A stretch of 64,000 nucleotides of DNA, from positions 4,014,610 through 4,078,609 of the forward strand of contig CM067095.1 of assembly GCA_034008185.1 (NCBI GenBank), read 5' to 3'. The stretch comes from Gorsachius magnificus (Eukaryota > Chordata > Aves > Pelecaniformes > Ardeidae). The notes beneath the pieces were generated by a model. It worked only from the letters and a program-made list of their open reading frames with translations, made no database searches and was not told where the DNA came from. Positions 12,801 to 33,168 of the stretch are shown piece by piece. Each line of letters starts with the position of its first letter. The first letter of the stretch is position 1. The translations under genes were made by a program, and so were the position numbers.

Positions 12801-15800
12801 TTTTTAAAAAGGAAGTTGGTACCAGAGCAGTAGAAGGCTAAGACACTGGCTTTAAAAATTGTGTGGCACAACTTCTTGGGTTATAAATGCTCGTTTGTTT
12901 ATTTTGTACAGCTGTGCAAAATGTTTTCCTTAGTCAAAACTTTGTTATATATTTACAGGATACTTAATATTAGAAATGATAAACCATACTGCTAGGGCTT
13001 ATATTGATTTTCATGTGGTGTCTTAAAAGTGTCTAAATAATGGTGCTATTGCAGGTTGTCATGGCTTGCAGTAGGAATAATGTGTATACTAGAGTTGGGC
13101 AGTTGCAAAATATGTATTTAAATTTGTCACGTTACAGATAAATAGCACTCACAGCTGAATGGCTGCATCAGCTTGTGAAGCTGCACATCATTGGGGTGGA
13201 AATAAATCCTTCCTTCTGAATATTTAAAATGTCAGTAACTAGATGCATCGTAATATGAAAAACAGACTGTTAAAGGGAAAGTTCTGTGTGCAGTGATTGG
13301 TATATGTCGTTAGTGATTAGAAACCAAAAGGTATAAATTACCACTCTGAAAGTTGTTAGTATGTGAATGTCATTCCCACTTTACAGATTTTTATCTTCTC
13401 TGGAAAAAAGTCTAGGTAATTGGAGGTTCTTGCTTTTAGAAGGAGTCTCAGTTAACTGCTTCAGTGAAAAATATGAACAGTTGCTGTGAGTTTTAGTAGA
13501 AGCTGGAAGTCTAAACAACGAGGTTAGACTGTGGACACTGGGACAGCACTTCCAGAATGCAAATAATCTAAATTTAGGAAGCACTGGGTAGTGGATGGGA
13601 TGTGTATGTGGAGCTATCCTTTTTGGACTGTAGGGGGAGCACAGGTGATTATTAGTCATAAAATTAGATCTCTAATTCTAGCTAAGGCTAAGCAAGATGA
13701 ATCCTGCGTTAAGTGATAAGTAAGCTGTTGTATTAACTGCAGCGAGTTAATGCATCGAGGGTTTGGATTTGCACTTTTTATAGTTGTTCCATTTGCAAAC
13801 ACTACAAATGGACACTGTGAGCAGCATATTTCTTCAGCAGAGTTCTGGAGAGTAGTGGGTAAATCTGGTGTTGATGGCAGGTAGCTGTTGGATGGAAATT
13901 GTGAGGAATAGTGAAAGCCTTGGGAAATGGTTTGGTCTGACCTATAAAGGACCCGATTTTTTTTTAGTTTATGGTGTTTCCTAGGTAGTGAAATAGATAC
14001 TGCTGTATGGTTTCATAGGTCAAACATGGTTAGGTGTCTGATCATAGCATATGTGCACGAGAGAACACACAACTTCATTCCACTGAAGTTCAGTCTAATA
14101 TGTAGCTTTTACGGTTTGCTATAGTGTGTGTCAAACTGAAAAAGCACTGTTTTTTAAAGGGTCACAGGGTTTACTCAAAGCCACATTTGCTTTGAGGGCT
14201 GTGACTCTGAGAACATGAAATGATGTTAACTTTCTAATACAGATTCTCTGTGTACCTGTATTATGCATGATATTTAAAATATTATGCATAACCAAGTGTG
14301 CTTAACTACTTGTATGATCAGCTTCTTGCTCATAGGAATTGAGATAATCTTCATATGTTTAATCAAGTTACAGAAAAGCTCATATTTCAGAAAGTGTGAC
14401 AACAGAAATAAATCCAGTCACCCTTTTAATGTTTCAACTAGGTAGTATTTCAGTTTTGCTCTCCTTAGCTGAGGCTTTGCAGTGGTAACAGCAATGCGTG
14501 CTTAGCCCCATTAGTGTGGTGAGATCTTCTGATATGAACAGAAAAATGACTGTATGCAGAATGTACACTGGAGAGGAAATTGATTGCATCTTTACGGCAA
14601 ATAGTCAGCTTTTTTTCCACACTGAATCATCTGTTTTATAGTTGAACCATCTGAAAGCAAAATTACCCATCCTTTTTTAAACAGCATAAACCTTTTGCTA
14701 AGAAAATGCTTCAAGAACTGTAAGTGAAACAACTACAAGAGAAGAAAACACAGTATTTTTAATTGATGAATTCAAGTTCATTGTCTCTCTACAAGAAAAG
14801 GTGCATATTTTTCATCAATAACCAACCTTTGCTTGAGAAGCAATAACTTAGAGATTTATCAAACATTGTAAGAGATTAGGAGCTTTTATTTAAGCAGCAT
14901 CAATTGGTAAATATTGGCATTTTGCCTTTTTCTGTCCTGCATAGCTGCTGCTGTCCAGTACTTTGAAAGGAAGTCAGATTCTGCACTGTGGGAGAAAAAA
15001 AATGCTTAAGTCAATACAAAGAAGGAGGTAGGAGGTTTGTTTATAACAATAAAATGGTCCATAGGATTCTTTCATTTCTTTCCCAAATACAAGTTGTTCA
15101 TACTTCAGAATTATTTCTAGTTTTGTTTTCTGCTTGTGACTTACCTTACTGGTATATTGTAAACACAGCAGGTGATTAACTAAGAAAATTACTGTAGACA
15201 AAGTGCTCTTGAAGGCTATGCCAAGTTCCACTTATGGCACTTTGTTGTTACCTATTTTGGGACTAATAAACTGCTAATGTGTTATCTATACATATGCAAT
15301 AGCAACAGTTGTAATGAATACTCGCTTAACATGTGGAATTTCAAAGCACCCTCTGGAGCATTTGAGTTCAGTATTTCTAGAGGCAAATAAATTGTGCAGT
15401 CTGTCTGTGGTTATAGACCGGAGTTACGGATGTAGACAGGTCAAAGTGATTCTGCGGAAAAATCATGCAAAAAGGATGTCACTACATATGCATGAGATCT
15501 TACTGGCAGCACAAATTCTATGTCATTTTTAATAATGAAAGTGAGAAATGTTAAACACTTTTGCATACAGTGGTAACAGTACTGTCTCAAAAATACCTTG
15601 TTGCACCATAAATCTGCTCAGTGGTAGAACCACCTTGCCATGCCAGGCACTTGAATTCCTTTTAGGGTCTCCTTTTCTAATTGGATTTTCATATGTCATT
15701 CTGCTTTATGTGATCACCAGATAACTGGACATCTTATCAGAATAAGAGCAGTTAAGAGAGTTTCAAAGAATGTTCTGGGACTTGATTATAGAAAATTGTT

Positions 15801-16961
15801 GGAATGTAAAGCCTGTTTGGCAAGTATGTTTATATTTTTATGTGAAATAGATGAGGCTAACAGAAATGTTTAAATGTAGGTGTGATTATTTTTTAATTTC
15901 CAAACAATGCAGTAGCGAGCAAAAAGAAATTTGAAAGGAACAAGAATCATATACACACATTTCAATTCTAATTAATTAAATTACCATATACTTTTAATAC
16001 AAAGAGAAATTATTATAAGATGCTTTGTCATTTGCATAAGCAAGATCATAGAAAACATCCTAAAATTTGTAAGTATTCAAAACATTTTTACTAAATAATA
16101 ATCCACGTCCAAATTTTAGAAAATTATGTATGTTTTACTGAGCTTTTTTACTAGGCACAGGCTGTGATATTCTTCATAAATGTGTAGGCATTTAGAACAG
16201 AAATACTGAGTGTGCTTTATTGGTGTAGCTAAGGACGCAGTTCTGGACTTGTGAAATCACAGTGCTGTAAAAGTAGCAGCCAGTGTGTTCATTGATATGG
16301 GTTACAATCACCGCGTTACCTCCGTGTGCTGCCGCTTGCTTTCGCTTCATGTGTGTAGTCTGATACATTCTTTCTCTTCTCAAACTGTGTTAGCTTTTGA
16401 ATTGAACTTGGAAAGGTGTTTTCACAAATTCTCCATCCCTTTTGGTCTCCCCTGTCTGTTCTTCACAGAGGTGCTGACAGTGTAGCTTGATGGAGGAGTA
16501 AAAGGTTGTGGCAACTGGAATTCCTTGAAGGAGTTGGACATAGGATGTGGAATTCTGCTGCTTGAAAGACTGTTTCTGAAGGCCTTTCGGTGCCCCAGAG
16601 TGAATAGGTTAACTCAAGATGAACCTTTTCTCTCAACCAACTTCTTCTTGATTGCAGCAGAAAAAGACTCACACTTGTTTGTTCCACAGGCAAATAAAGA
16701 AAATGAATATTGCTTTCTTTGTTCAGGTACCCAAGAATCAGCAGACTCTAAGTCAGTTGGGAAGGCTAATGACATGTAGATACCCAAATAGGCTGGTGAT
16801 AGTACAACAGTATTTTGTCTGTTCATCAAACTAAAAGATACATGCCACTGTCGCCTCTCTTCATTTAGTAAAAAGAAATGTAAAACAAATGCACTGCCCC
16901 TATATTCAGTAGAATTTGCATTCTTGCTTTCTGAATTGAAAGAATTTAATATTCCTTCTAA

Positions 16962-19100
<2,139 letters not shown>

Positions 19101-20049
19101 TGAAATTTCTTACAAATTTTGCTCCTGTGGTCTTCATGAGCTACCTGCTATAACCATGAACGTGGTTTTGTTACTGTGATTAATGTGATTTTTTTTTTTT
19201 TTTTGTTAAAACATTATTGGGTTTGATAATTATTAAGATTTGAGTGACTAAGAACTCACTGTTACACTATTTTAATGAGCGCATCGCTGTTTCCATCTGG
19301 AGCTTGGCTTTGAAACAGCCTCTTTGAAAGCTAGGTGAAAATACTTATCTGAAGGAGAATTGTGTTTACCTAGAAAGAAAGCTCAAACTGTGTATATTTC
19401 TCGTCTCGGTTTCTCTGTGTTTAAACTGTTAATTGTTCAGTGTTGGAAAAGGACTTCATATTAGCGGCCAACTAAAATGACATGTGAAATTCAGTGCTGA
19501 TTAAATGCACAGCAATTACTTGGAGAGGGAACGTTCCTAATTTACATTTCCAGTGATGGGCTCTGTACCAGTTAATACTACAGAAGGATGATCTGAGAGC
19601 TGTTATGATTCGTGGAAAATGTCAGCTCAATGCTTAGTGGCATTCAATAAAGCAAACAGAGTGTGAAGAATTAGAACAGAAATAGAGAATAAAACAGAAA
19701 ACATGCCATTCTATAACTTTCTTTTGGTTTTGAATTTTCAGTTCTGTGTGATCGTAGTTATCACACTTCTCTGTATGATATCCTTTTAAAATGAGGAGAC
19801 CAGGACTTCAGAGTACTTCTCTCCATATCAGGAAGAGCTATTTCACCTAGGTCTCCTCTGCTGGAAGATACTGCTTGAGGAAAAGCAAGAATACAATAGA
19901 ATTTGATAAAATTGTTAGTGGCATAAGGAGGGTGAATAGAGAACAGTTGTTTGCTGTCTTTACCTATTAAAAAGGCAGGGGGCCTGGGGGGGAATGAAAG
20001 GAGCAGGTGGCATGCTCAGAGTGAAAGGATGCAGTAGGTAACTTGTAGC

Positions 20050-20140
20050 ACTGTCAAACTGTGGAATTTGGTACCACAGAGCACTGTAGATATTGCAGAC
20101 AGCATGACTTAAAAAAGCACTGGAATACGTTCCCTTTTAC
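20050..20140 (+). mobile_element. Possible ancient CR1 fragment
   Basis: The segment around 20055-20130 resembles the CR1/L3-type 3' region that reads roughly 'tgtggaatt..taccacag..tgta..at..gacagcatgacttaaaaaagcactgga'. The match is degenerate and recognised by eye only. If real it is much older than the other CR1 copies here, and in the same orientation as MAPK1. Confidence 0.45.
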
Positions 20141-23100
20141 GCTTTACATTATGTATTTGCTGTTGGCCACTGGTGGAGCGAGGTTATGGAGTTTATATTG
20201 CTTTGATCTGAGGTGGTACAACTGTGTTGCATCCTGTGTTGCACCTAATTACACTTTGTTTTTTATAGTACCTCTAGCTTTCTTATTTAAAACAAACAAA
20301 CCAACCAAAAATACCCTCTTCAAAATGTAAACCAGTGGCTGGCCATACAAGTTTGTCACAATTCCGAGAAAAGTCCTTGCTGTTCATATGCTGGTCCATT
20401 CTAAACACTGGCTACACGATCCATTTGCTTTACATTCCCACTGCTATTTGTCAGCTTTTCCTAATGCACGCTACTGCTGCACTGGTCACCTCTGACTCTT
20501 GCTGTGGGATTTCAGCAGCTGTTATTAGATCAGATCCCTTCAAGGCATTAACCCCTACATGAAAGAAATGGAGTAAAATCTACAACAACTGTGTGATAGA
20601 AGCAGGAAAGAACAGTTTGAGCATAGCTCTGGGTTATGTGCAATTAAAGGCAATGAAATAATAAAAGGCAATGTTTTGCCTTTAACACAAGTAAGATGAT
20701 CATGAAAAAAAAGGTAAAGCTCACTGTATAGCAAAATAATATAATGCCACCTTAGTGAGCGCTGTTACAATTTCTTTATAAGATTTTTTTAAACCAGCAC
20801 ATCACAGCAATACATGCTTCCTTGTGCAGAATATGGTAGTCTGTCTGACAGAGCATATGCTTTTTCATAACCTAAAGGGAACCTTAGTGTTGTATTAATA
20901 CTGCGTCTAAAGTTTGAACAACAGAATTGGAGAGAAAACTAGTACATGCTAGGCCTTGTCTGATGAATGCTGAACTTGTACTAACTTGTTTCTTTTAGGG
21001 CTGTTCTGCAAGTCTGTGTGTCGGCTATGTATGTGTGCATGCTTACAAAATTGATTATTGTACATAAGCTCAAAACACAACATAACGTGAAAATGAACAA
21101 CTTAAAATCTAACTTCCAGAAGAAAGTTTGTTCATCTTCAGTGGTAATGCTGTTGGCTTCTTTCTTTAATGGTGTTACAAGAGTGAGCTGTTGATTTCTT
21201 CTGGAGCTCAGAGTCCTACAGGTTGTAACAAGACCTCCTTCTCTTTTCCCTTAAACATGATCTTGACTTACGGATCATAGATTCCATTTCCAGGAAAGAA
21301 GTGTATGAGTCTCTTTTGACACAATTTGTCTGTGAACCCTAACAGTTTGTCCTAAGAAGCTGAAAGGCTCAGGGCGGAAGTGCAGAACCTAAAGCTGTTT
21401 CTGTTTCCTTAGGTTATGCTACAGACTTAAATGAGACCTTAAATATGACTTACCACGTAGGGAATGAAAGTTTGTGAAAATACATCATTGACTTAACTGC
21501 TGTCTCTTGTTATAAATTTTCAGTGAAAGATTAGATTTGAGAGTCCATGAAAACTACTACCTTGGAATCTCTCTCCAGTGAGAGTCCTGTGTAATAAAGA
21601 TACTGGTCTTTTTTGCAGCCTGGCTTCTTTCCCATGAATGAGATTAATGTATACTGACATGCTACAGGCTGGAGTATACTCTAAGATAGTATCTGATGCT
21701 TTTAGAAATATTTTCACATGCTTTCATGATTATCTGCATACAACAATTTGTCCTGTTTTGCGGTTTTTAAAATGAAATTAGTTACATAAAAACTATTATG
21801 ACCAAATATTTTTCTTAGGCCAGTGGCATTAATATTTCAGAAAATGAGGTCAAAGTTATTTTAAACAGATTCTCAACTAGTATGTTGCAGTGTCTTCAGT
21901 GTACCAGTTTACTCTAGCTGAGAATCTACTTCTTTGACTTGGTTAAAACATTAACACACTGTATCGATATTATGTGTAATTGTGCTTTTCTATCTACATA
22001 GTGAATACTCCCAAGTATTAAACATCCAAGAACTGTTAGATGCTTCGGTGGGCTTGAAAGGAAGGTGATGAGAGAGGGGTTTTTTTGAGGAAAACGTCAA
22101 GTTATTTTTTGTGTCAGGATTTTACCAGTTACTCCAGAGATGCAACTGTTTCAACTTATGGTCTTACCATTAACAACTAAACTTAATGGAAACCTCTCCT
22201 TTTCCTTTTATATAAATACATGCATATGCACTGAGAGACTACTCAATGTTACAACTTCAGATGTTTCAGTGTCTTAGTAGTGCTGTTGGGTGTCATTTCA
22301 TTTGCTTGGTCATATGTACATGAGCCTCAATAAATCTTCCCAACTGCTGGATAGCTTCATCCAATTTTAAGCCATCTCTGTTAAAAAAAAGAAGAGCATA
22401 CCTGATACTGATTACAAGAACATGTTTTCAAGAAGTGCAAGTTAAATGTATAAATAGGATGCTGGCATTTTGTTTATTTAGTGGGGATGTTGTTCCTTCT
22501 CTCTTAGTAGCATCTGTTCTGTCTCCAAGTCATGAAGCACTGACTGACATACCTGGGTCTTTCATTATGCAGTTTTTTATTCTCTGCTATGACTTAGTCA
22601 AAATGCCAAGAAAATTTTGCCTGTCATTATGTTGCTGTCACAAATTCTTTCTTCTTTTTTTTTTTTGTTCTGATTGAGAAGCCTACCTTCTTCTGGTGCT
22701 TTGACTTTTACCAATTATTTTTTGAACGGGCATAGTGGATTGGGAATTTTTTTTTCCCCCTAAGTAGAGTAGCTGCTTTGTTAAATGTGTTCTGTTGCTA
22801 CAGGGCAAGAACTGTCTGCCCTCACCAGGGTACAGGCAGTGTCTTTGCTTCGTGCCTTGCACCCAGGACTTCAGGCAGAATGCTGGCCTCTCTAGCTCCT
22901 CTTTTATTCTGCTCTGCTACTGCTCCTGGTCAGCTCTGCAGCTGGTGAAAACACTGCTAACAGCCAAAAGCCTCTTTCTCGAAGCTTCAACCGTGATGCC
23001 TTTCTCACTAATGGTGTTTCTTCTTTTCTGCTTAACCTGTTTCTGCTCTAGTCAGCAGGGCTTTTTGTCATTTTAATGAGCTCTCTTTGTCATTAATCTT

Positions 23101-24331
23101 CCTTTCCATCCCATGTGCATTTTTCTGCTTGAGTTGAGAGATTCACAGACACCTTCTTTAAGTCAGTTCTTTCTCCTCACTGTGGACCAGAGAGTGTCTG
23201 TCTTCTTTTGTCTTAATAACAAATCATAGCACTTGGCTTATGTGTAATACTATAATTCTGCACAAGTCTCCTTGCCTATAGTCTTATCTATCTTGTTTCT
23301 GAGGTTGGGAGGAAGAGTTTGCAACAGTTTTGTCTGTGTAATTATTTTCTGAAGTCCATAAAGCTGTCCTCTACAGTTTCTTTGCCCTCTGTCTTTACAG
23401 GAGACTCCTGATTATTTGTACTGATTCTCTTTATGTAAGCTGCTAATTGCACACAAGGCAGCTGCTCTGTTTCTGTAGCCTGGGAAAACCTTGATATGCT
23501 TAAAAGGGTTCTTTTGGGCATTGTTTTCTAAAGATTTCAGGGTTTGGGTTTGGTTTTTTTTTTAGTATGTGGCTAAAGTCAGAGGAGTCATCACATGCAG
23601 CCTGGCTTACAAATTTCATCGTTTCCTTTTCTTCAGTCCCTCTGTTGTAGCTTTTAGTCGGCTGAATCACTTCTTCCTTAACTGATCTATCAATTGTTTC
23701 ACTGTCATTGTTTCCTCCAGGAAAATAAAGGAGTAGGTGGCCAGGGTAGAATGAGGTTTCTGCTTTTTTTGTAGGATTATCCATTACAGTCTTTATTAAC
23801 TACAATGTATTATTAATTCACATTTTTAATGTAATCAGTGTAAACAATTAGCTATCAAAGAGTAAACTATTGTAAAACGTATGCATCAGAGGAACCTCCT
23901 GTTTGCTGCTTCTACATCTGATGCCTTGTTTTTCTGGGAGTACATATTCTTGCATGCACATACACTTTGTGTGGAACTTGATCATTATCGTAAACTGGTA
24001 TTTGTTTGGTGGTAGCAAAAGCATATGAATGTGTCCAATGTGCCACTCAACAAGCTTGCCATTTACTTTTTGGAAGGTAAGAAGGGAACAGCTGCCATAC
24101 TCTAGAATGCTTCTTCACATTTTCAGTTTTCTTAATTTCTCTCTGGAGGGAGGACACTAAATAGCTCTGAAAGCCATGGAGCCTCCTTACCAGAGTATAG
24201 ATAAAAACACTTTTTCCTTTTTTGCTGAACTCGCTAGTCTAGATCAGAGTTTATTTTTCTTTTCATGGTTAGATAAGACTATTTTCCTGATGCAAGGTTG
24301 AGAAATATTTTCTTGTGTGTTCTGGGTTGTT

Positions 24332-24350
24332 TTGTTGTTGTTGTTGTTGT
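24332..24350. repeat. TTG trinucleotide repeat
   Basis: About six tandem TTG units in MAPK1 intron 3, followed by a T/G-rich low-complexity run to about 24375. Confidence 0.75.
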
Positions 24351-24902
24351 TTTGGTTTTTTTGTTTGTTTCTTTTTTAAGCTCATGCATCCTTCAGGAAC
24401 CTGTCTACCAGTCTACCATTATCTCATGACTGGATAGGATGTTTCTTGTACAAAGATGCAGTTATGATGGTAGCTTTTGTAAAAAGGGGGTATTGCTACA
24501 AATGTGTTGGTCAGTAATTTTGTTTCCTGGAAATCTTCATCTCTTTGTTTTCTGGTAAGTTTCTAATAATAAGTTGGAGCAGTGTATCTTGCCACCTATC
24601 TGGCAGAGAAGGTGCTAAGTAAGTAGAATATAAATTGAGCACCAGGAATATCTTTTTTTCCCAAACCATTTATTCTTCCTGGCCCCTGCGTGGCCTAATC
24701 GGATACTCTTTGTAATTACATCCAAAACATTGTTCTTAACCTTGTGCAATAATTTGTTTCTAAAAATACAGGTTACCATCCTTGTATTTGTAGGTGTTAC
24801 GTCATGGGTTGGGGAACAATGAATTAGTAGTGTTGTAGTATTGGAAGCTTTATGTCTAATGTCTAATATGCCTTCTTTTTTTTTTTCCCTCCATTTCTTT
24901 AA

Positions 24903-26768
<1,866 letters not shown>

Positions 26769-26883
26769 GGTTACACCAAGTCTATTGACATCTGGTCAGT
26801 AGGCTGTATTCTGGCAGAGATGCTCTCCAACAGACCTATCTTTCCAGGAAAACACTACCTTGACCAACTTAACCATATCCTTG
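26769..26883 (+). CDS. MAPK1: MAPK1 (ERK2) exon 5
   Basis: This 115-bp exon encodes residues 204-241 plus one base of codon 242, beginning '[19 protein letters not shown]'. It covers helix F, with the conserved Asp of the 'SIDIWSVGC' motif, and runs into the MAPK-insert region ('[14 protein letters not shown]'). The acceptor is AG at 26767-26768 and the donor GTAAGC at 26884. The exon length is as in human MAPK1 from memory. Confidence 0.98.
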
Positions 26884-30306
<3,423 letters not shown>

Positions 30307-30423
30307 CCTGTAGCTGAAGCACCCTTCAAGTTTGATATGGAGTTGGATGACTTGCCGAAGGAAAAGCTGAAAGAACTGATTTTTGAGGAAACCGCTAGAT
30401 TCCAGCCAGGATATCGATCTTAA
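30307..30423 (+). CDS. MAPK1: MAPK1 (ERK2) exon 8, C-terminus and stop
   Basis: This coding part encodes residues 323-360, from '[15 protein letters not shown]' to the C-terminal 'ARFQPGYRS', then TAA at 30421-30423. It is the L16 extension that packs against the N-lobe. Val at position 324, where human ERK2 has Ile from memory, is the second difference noted. The '[16 protein letters not shown]' end distinguishes ERK2 from ERK1. The exon continues 11 nt past the stop to 30434, where a GTAAAG donor begins the 3'-UTR intron. Summing exons 2-8 gives exactly 320 codons, so with the 40 upstream residues the protein would be 360 aa, the normal ERK2 length. Confidence 0.98.
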   Translation, partial: PVAEAPFKFDMELDDLPKEKLKELIFEETARFQPGYRS

Positions 30424-30434
30424 GTTGTGCATAG
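30424..30434 (+). other. MAPK1: MAPK1 3' UTR, part in exon 8
   Basis: Eleven non-coding bases separate the stop codon from the splice donor at 30435 (AG|GTAAAG). The exon junction is so close to the stop that it should not trigger nonsense-mediated decay. The arrangement matches human MAPK1, where from memory about 9-12 nt also separate the stop and the last junction. Confidence 0.88.
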
Positions 30435-30734
30435 GTAAAGTCACAGCAACACGAAACCACTTGGGCAGGGGGAAGAATTTTGGAACTTTGTTACCGCTAG
30501 TGAAGCACAGAACTATTGGTAGAACTATTGTCCTATTGGTAGGATAATGAGCTGTTAAAGGAGAGCTTTGTGCTTACTCATTTGGCCTCAGTCCTGTTCT
30601 GTTACTGAAGAAACTTCAGTTTTGCTTACAACATTCAAGAGTCTCCAGGGAATCCGGGCAATTGTCCGAGATATTTACCTAGTTTTTAGGTCACATTTAA
30701 GGAATAAGAATTACATTTAAATAGTGCTTGTCCG

Positions 30735-30740
30735 AATAAA
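30735..30740 (+). terminator. MAPK1: Candidate intronic poly(A) signal AATAAA
   Basis: A canonical AATAAA about 312 nt downstream of the MAPK1 stop, inside the 3'-UTR intron. Failure to splice intron 8 with use of this signal would give an mRNA with the same protein but a short alternative 3' UTR. Use is inferred, not shown. Confidence 0.4.
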
Positions 30741-31015
30741 AGCTATGGTGACACTTTGAAATGAATATTTTATTCAAAAAACATTTTAAGGGGGCGATGT
30801 TCTTCATATATTGCAAACTATTTTGTCATATGGCTTTAAATGCTTTTTTAAAAAAATCCTTAAATGTAATGTACAGAGAAGTCTCTTAAATTATTTTAAA
30901 GGGGGGAAAAAAAAGATCCATGAAGCTTCAGTACAATTTAACTTCAGTTTTAAGTACCTCTAAACCAGTGTGAGTAAATAAGAATAGGTGTCTAAATATT
31001 CATAAATTACTTACA

Positions 31016-31100
31016 ATTAATCTTCCTAATCATTTGAAGATTTAAAATTGTTATTTAAAATGTTGATGTACTGATGATATTCACTGTCTTTGACTTTTTT
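31016..31100 (+). repeat. Diverged direct repeat, copy 1
   Basis: Shares an 'attaatcttcctaat' start, an 'agatttaaa' block, a 'taaaatgt..atg' block, a 'cactgatgatatt'-like block and a 'gactttttt' end with copy 2 at 33169-33243, in the same order. Its origin is unknown. It may be a pair of related old repeats or a local duplication. Confidence 0.55.
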
Positions 31101-31618
31101 TTTTAATCAATCAACTTAACTGGTCTTCATACACCACAAGGCTTGCAAGTCTCAGTTGTTTCATACAAAATTGGTCAAATACTGCCTTGAATAATTTTTG
31201 TAACACTTGTGAAACTTCTGTGGTACTAATGGTTTAAAGTATCGAAGTTTTGTGACTGGAAGAGAAAAACAAACCAAAGATGACAGCCTCACCTAGGTTG
31301 CCTGGTTTATGGTCTTTAAAATACTTTCTGTGCTATTGTCCATCAACGGCAGCATTCTGCAATCACCGATTTTTGTTGGCAGTCCTAGCAGAAAGGTTAA
31401 GTTTTGAGCCAGTGGACTTCCTCACTGCAAGCAATCCACGGCTCTGATAGCAGCGTGTAGAAGCTTTGTTGCTTTGCTATAACCAATAATTCTTCCACAC
31501 TAAGAATGGTATTTCAGTTTCTGCATTGCATATACCCCCAGGTTTTTATTTAACGGTGAATTAATAGGAAATAAAGAAACCAGACGAGGAAACTTTGGGA
31601 AACAGAGTTTTTACTTAA

Positions 31619-31623
31619 ATAGG
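31619..31623. repeat. Target-site duplication, left copy (ATAGG)
   Basis: Five bases immediately left of the LTR, identical to the five bases at 32214-32218. A 5-bp duplication is typical of many retroviral and ERVL-type integrations. Confidence 0.85.
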
Positions 31624-32213
31624 TGTCCGTGGTTTAACCCCAGCCAGCAGCTGAGCCCCACCCAGCTGCTCGCTCACTCCCCCCCACGGTGGGATGGGGG
31701 AGCGAATGGAAGAGTAAAAGTGAGAAAACTCGTGGGCTGAGATAAAGACAGTTCATTAGGGAAAGCAAAAGCTGTGCATGCAAGCAAAGCAAAGCAAGGA
31801 ATTCATTCCCTCCTTCCCGTGGGCAGGTGGGTGCTCAGCCATCCCTAGGAAAGCAGGGCTCCATCATGCGTAACGGTGACTTAGGGAAAACAAACGCCAT
31901 CACTCTGAATGTCCCCCCCCTTCCTCCTTTTCCCCCCAGCTTTGTGCTGAGCATGATGTCATATGGTGTGGGGTATCCCTGGGGTCAGTTGGGGTCAGCT
32001 GTACTGGCTGTGTCCCCTCCCAGCCTCTCACTGGTGGGGTGGGGTGAGAGGCAGAAAAGGCCCTGGCTCTGTGTAAGCCCTGCTCAGCAGTAATGAATTA
32101 TCATGTGTTGTATTAGCAGTATGTTGTGTTATCATCCCTGTTTTCAGCACACATCTAAAACACAGCCCCATACTATGAGGAAAATTAACTCTACCCCAGC
32201 CCAAACCAGCACA
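31624..32213 (-). mobile_element. Solo LTR of an avian ERVL-like endogenous retrovirus, antisense to MAPK1
   Basis: This 590-bp element has TG...CA termini and is flanked by a perfect ATAGG duplication. Its plus-strand left end ('ggtttaaccccagccagcag') and the 'ctcactccccccca..gtgggatgggggag' block are characteristic of a very common avian LTR family, which I recognise as ERVL-type. By comparison with the remembered family, the transcriptional orientation is minus. The region expected to hold the TATA box (about 31935-31960) and the poly(A) signal (about 31750-31760) looks mutated, and a CRE-like TGATGTCA remains at 31954-31961. No internal viral genes are present, so this is a solo LTR left by recombination between the two LTRs. 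It sits in MAPK1 intron 8. Confidence 0.92.
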
Positions 32214-32218
32214 ATAGG
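32214..32218. repeat. Target-site duplication, right copy (ATAGG)
   Basis: The right-hand copy of the 5-bp duplication flanking the solo LTR. It is identical to 31619-31623. Confidence 0.85.
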
Positions 32219-32681
32219 GTAACTTCTGTTGCCACTGGCTTGAATATTCAAATGTATAGAAGTTTACAAATGAAGTAATTTTGATCTTTAGAAATACTAT
32301 ATTTTCTTTATTTAAGCTTAGTTGCTAACATTTGAAAGAAACTATTTTAATTATTAAAGTTAGGTAAATCTGAGGTTCACACGTCTCGCTCTTATCATTA
32401 GCTGGGCATTGCCCATAGAATTAGGCTTGGGACACAGTAACATGTGCGGTGCTTATTTCCCATCCATGTTCTCTAAAGCTTACTCTGTACAAGAGGCACT
32501 AGCAGTACACGTACGTACACATTCTGGAAGAAAATGACATAATTTTTTAGGAGTAAGATGAAACCTGTTACTAACAGGCTGCAGTATGAAGGAAGGGGGA
32601 GCGAATAGCTAACACTGGTAAATCGTAGTTTATGATCTCTCCTGCTTGCCTCTTTGCCCAGACCATGCTTACCTAGGTTGT

Positions 32682-32720
32682 ATTAGGGATTAAGGGATAA
32701 AGGGATTAGGGATAAAGATA
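32682..32720. repeat. Short imperfect repeat of TTAGGGAT/AAGGGAT units
   Basis: Roughly four imperfect units alternating 'ttagggat' and 'aagggata', including two TTAGGG hexamers. It is too short and irregular to be called an interstitial telomeric array. Confidence 0.5.
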
Positions 32721-33168
32721 CCAGTGATCCAGTGCTAACGGAAATTTCTCGTTTGCTAAAAATGTTACCTTTAAATGCTACTATGAAGAGTTGATTTGGC
32801 TGACGTGATACTGAAATTTAAATATCATACTCAGTTTGGTAATGATATGTTGGTAATTTGTCCTAGTCATTTGTGTGTAATAATTTAGAATTATTAGCTA
32901 TTCCACATTCCAACAGTTTAAACGTAAGTGGTTGATGTCCTAGTGAAGGCCAGTCCCCAGGAGTTGGCTTAAAATGGGCAGTGACAGTCCCTTCCTGTGA
33001 GTTTCTCCTGCCCCTACACCCCCGTACTTGATCAGCTAGCTGTTCTCAGTGTGTGATTTCCTGAGATTCAAATCTCCTCCCTTGACTGCAGTTTTGGGAA
33101 CTGAGAAGTGATGTGAAAATAACAGATTCTTCAGATGACCAAATAATGTACTTCATTCATTAGCTGTG

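Noticed and set aside
32682..32720. Interstitial telomeric repeat
   Set aside because: Only two TTAGGG hexamers within irregular AAGGGAT units; far too short and imperfect.
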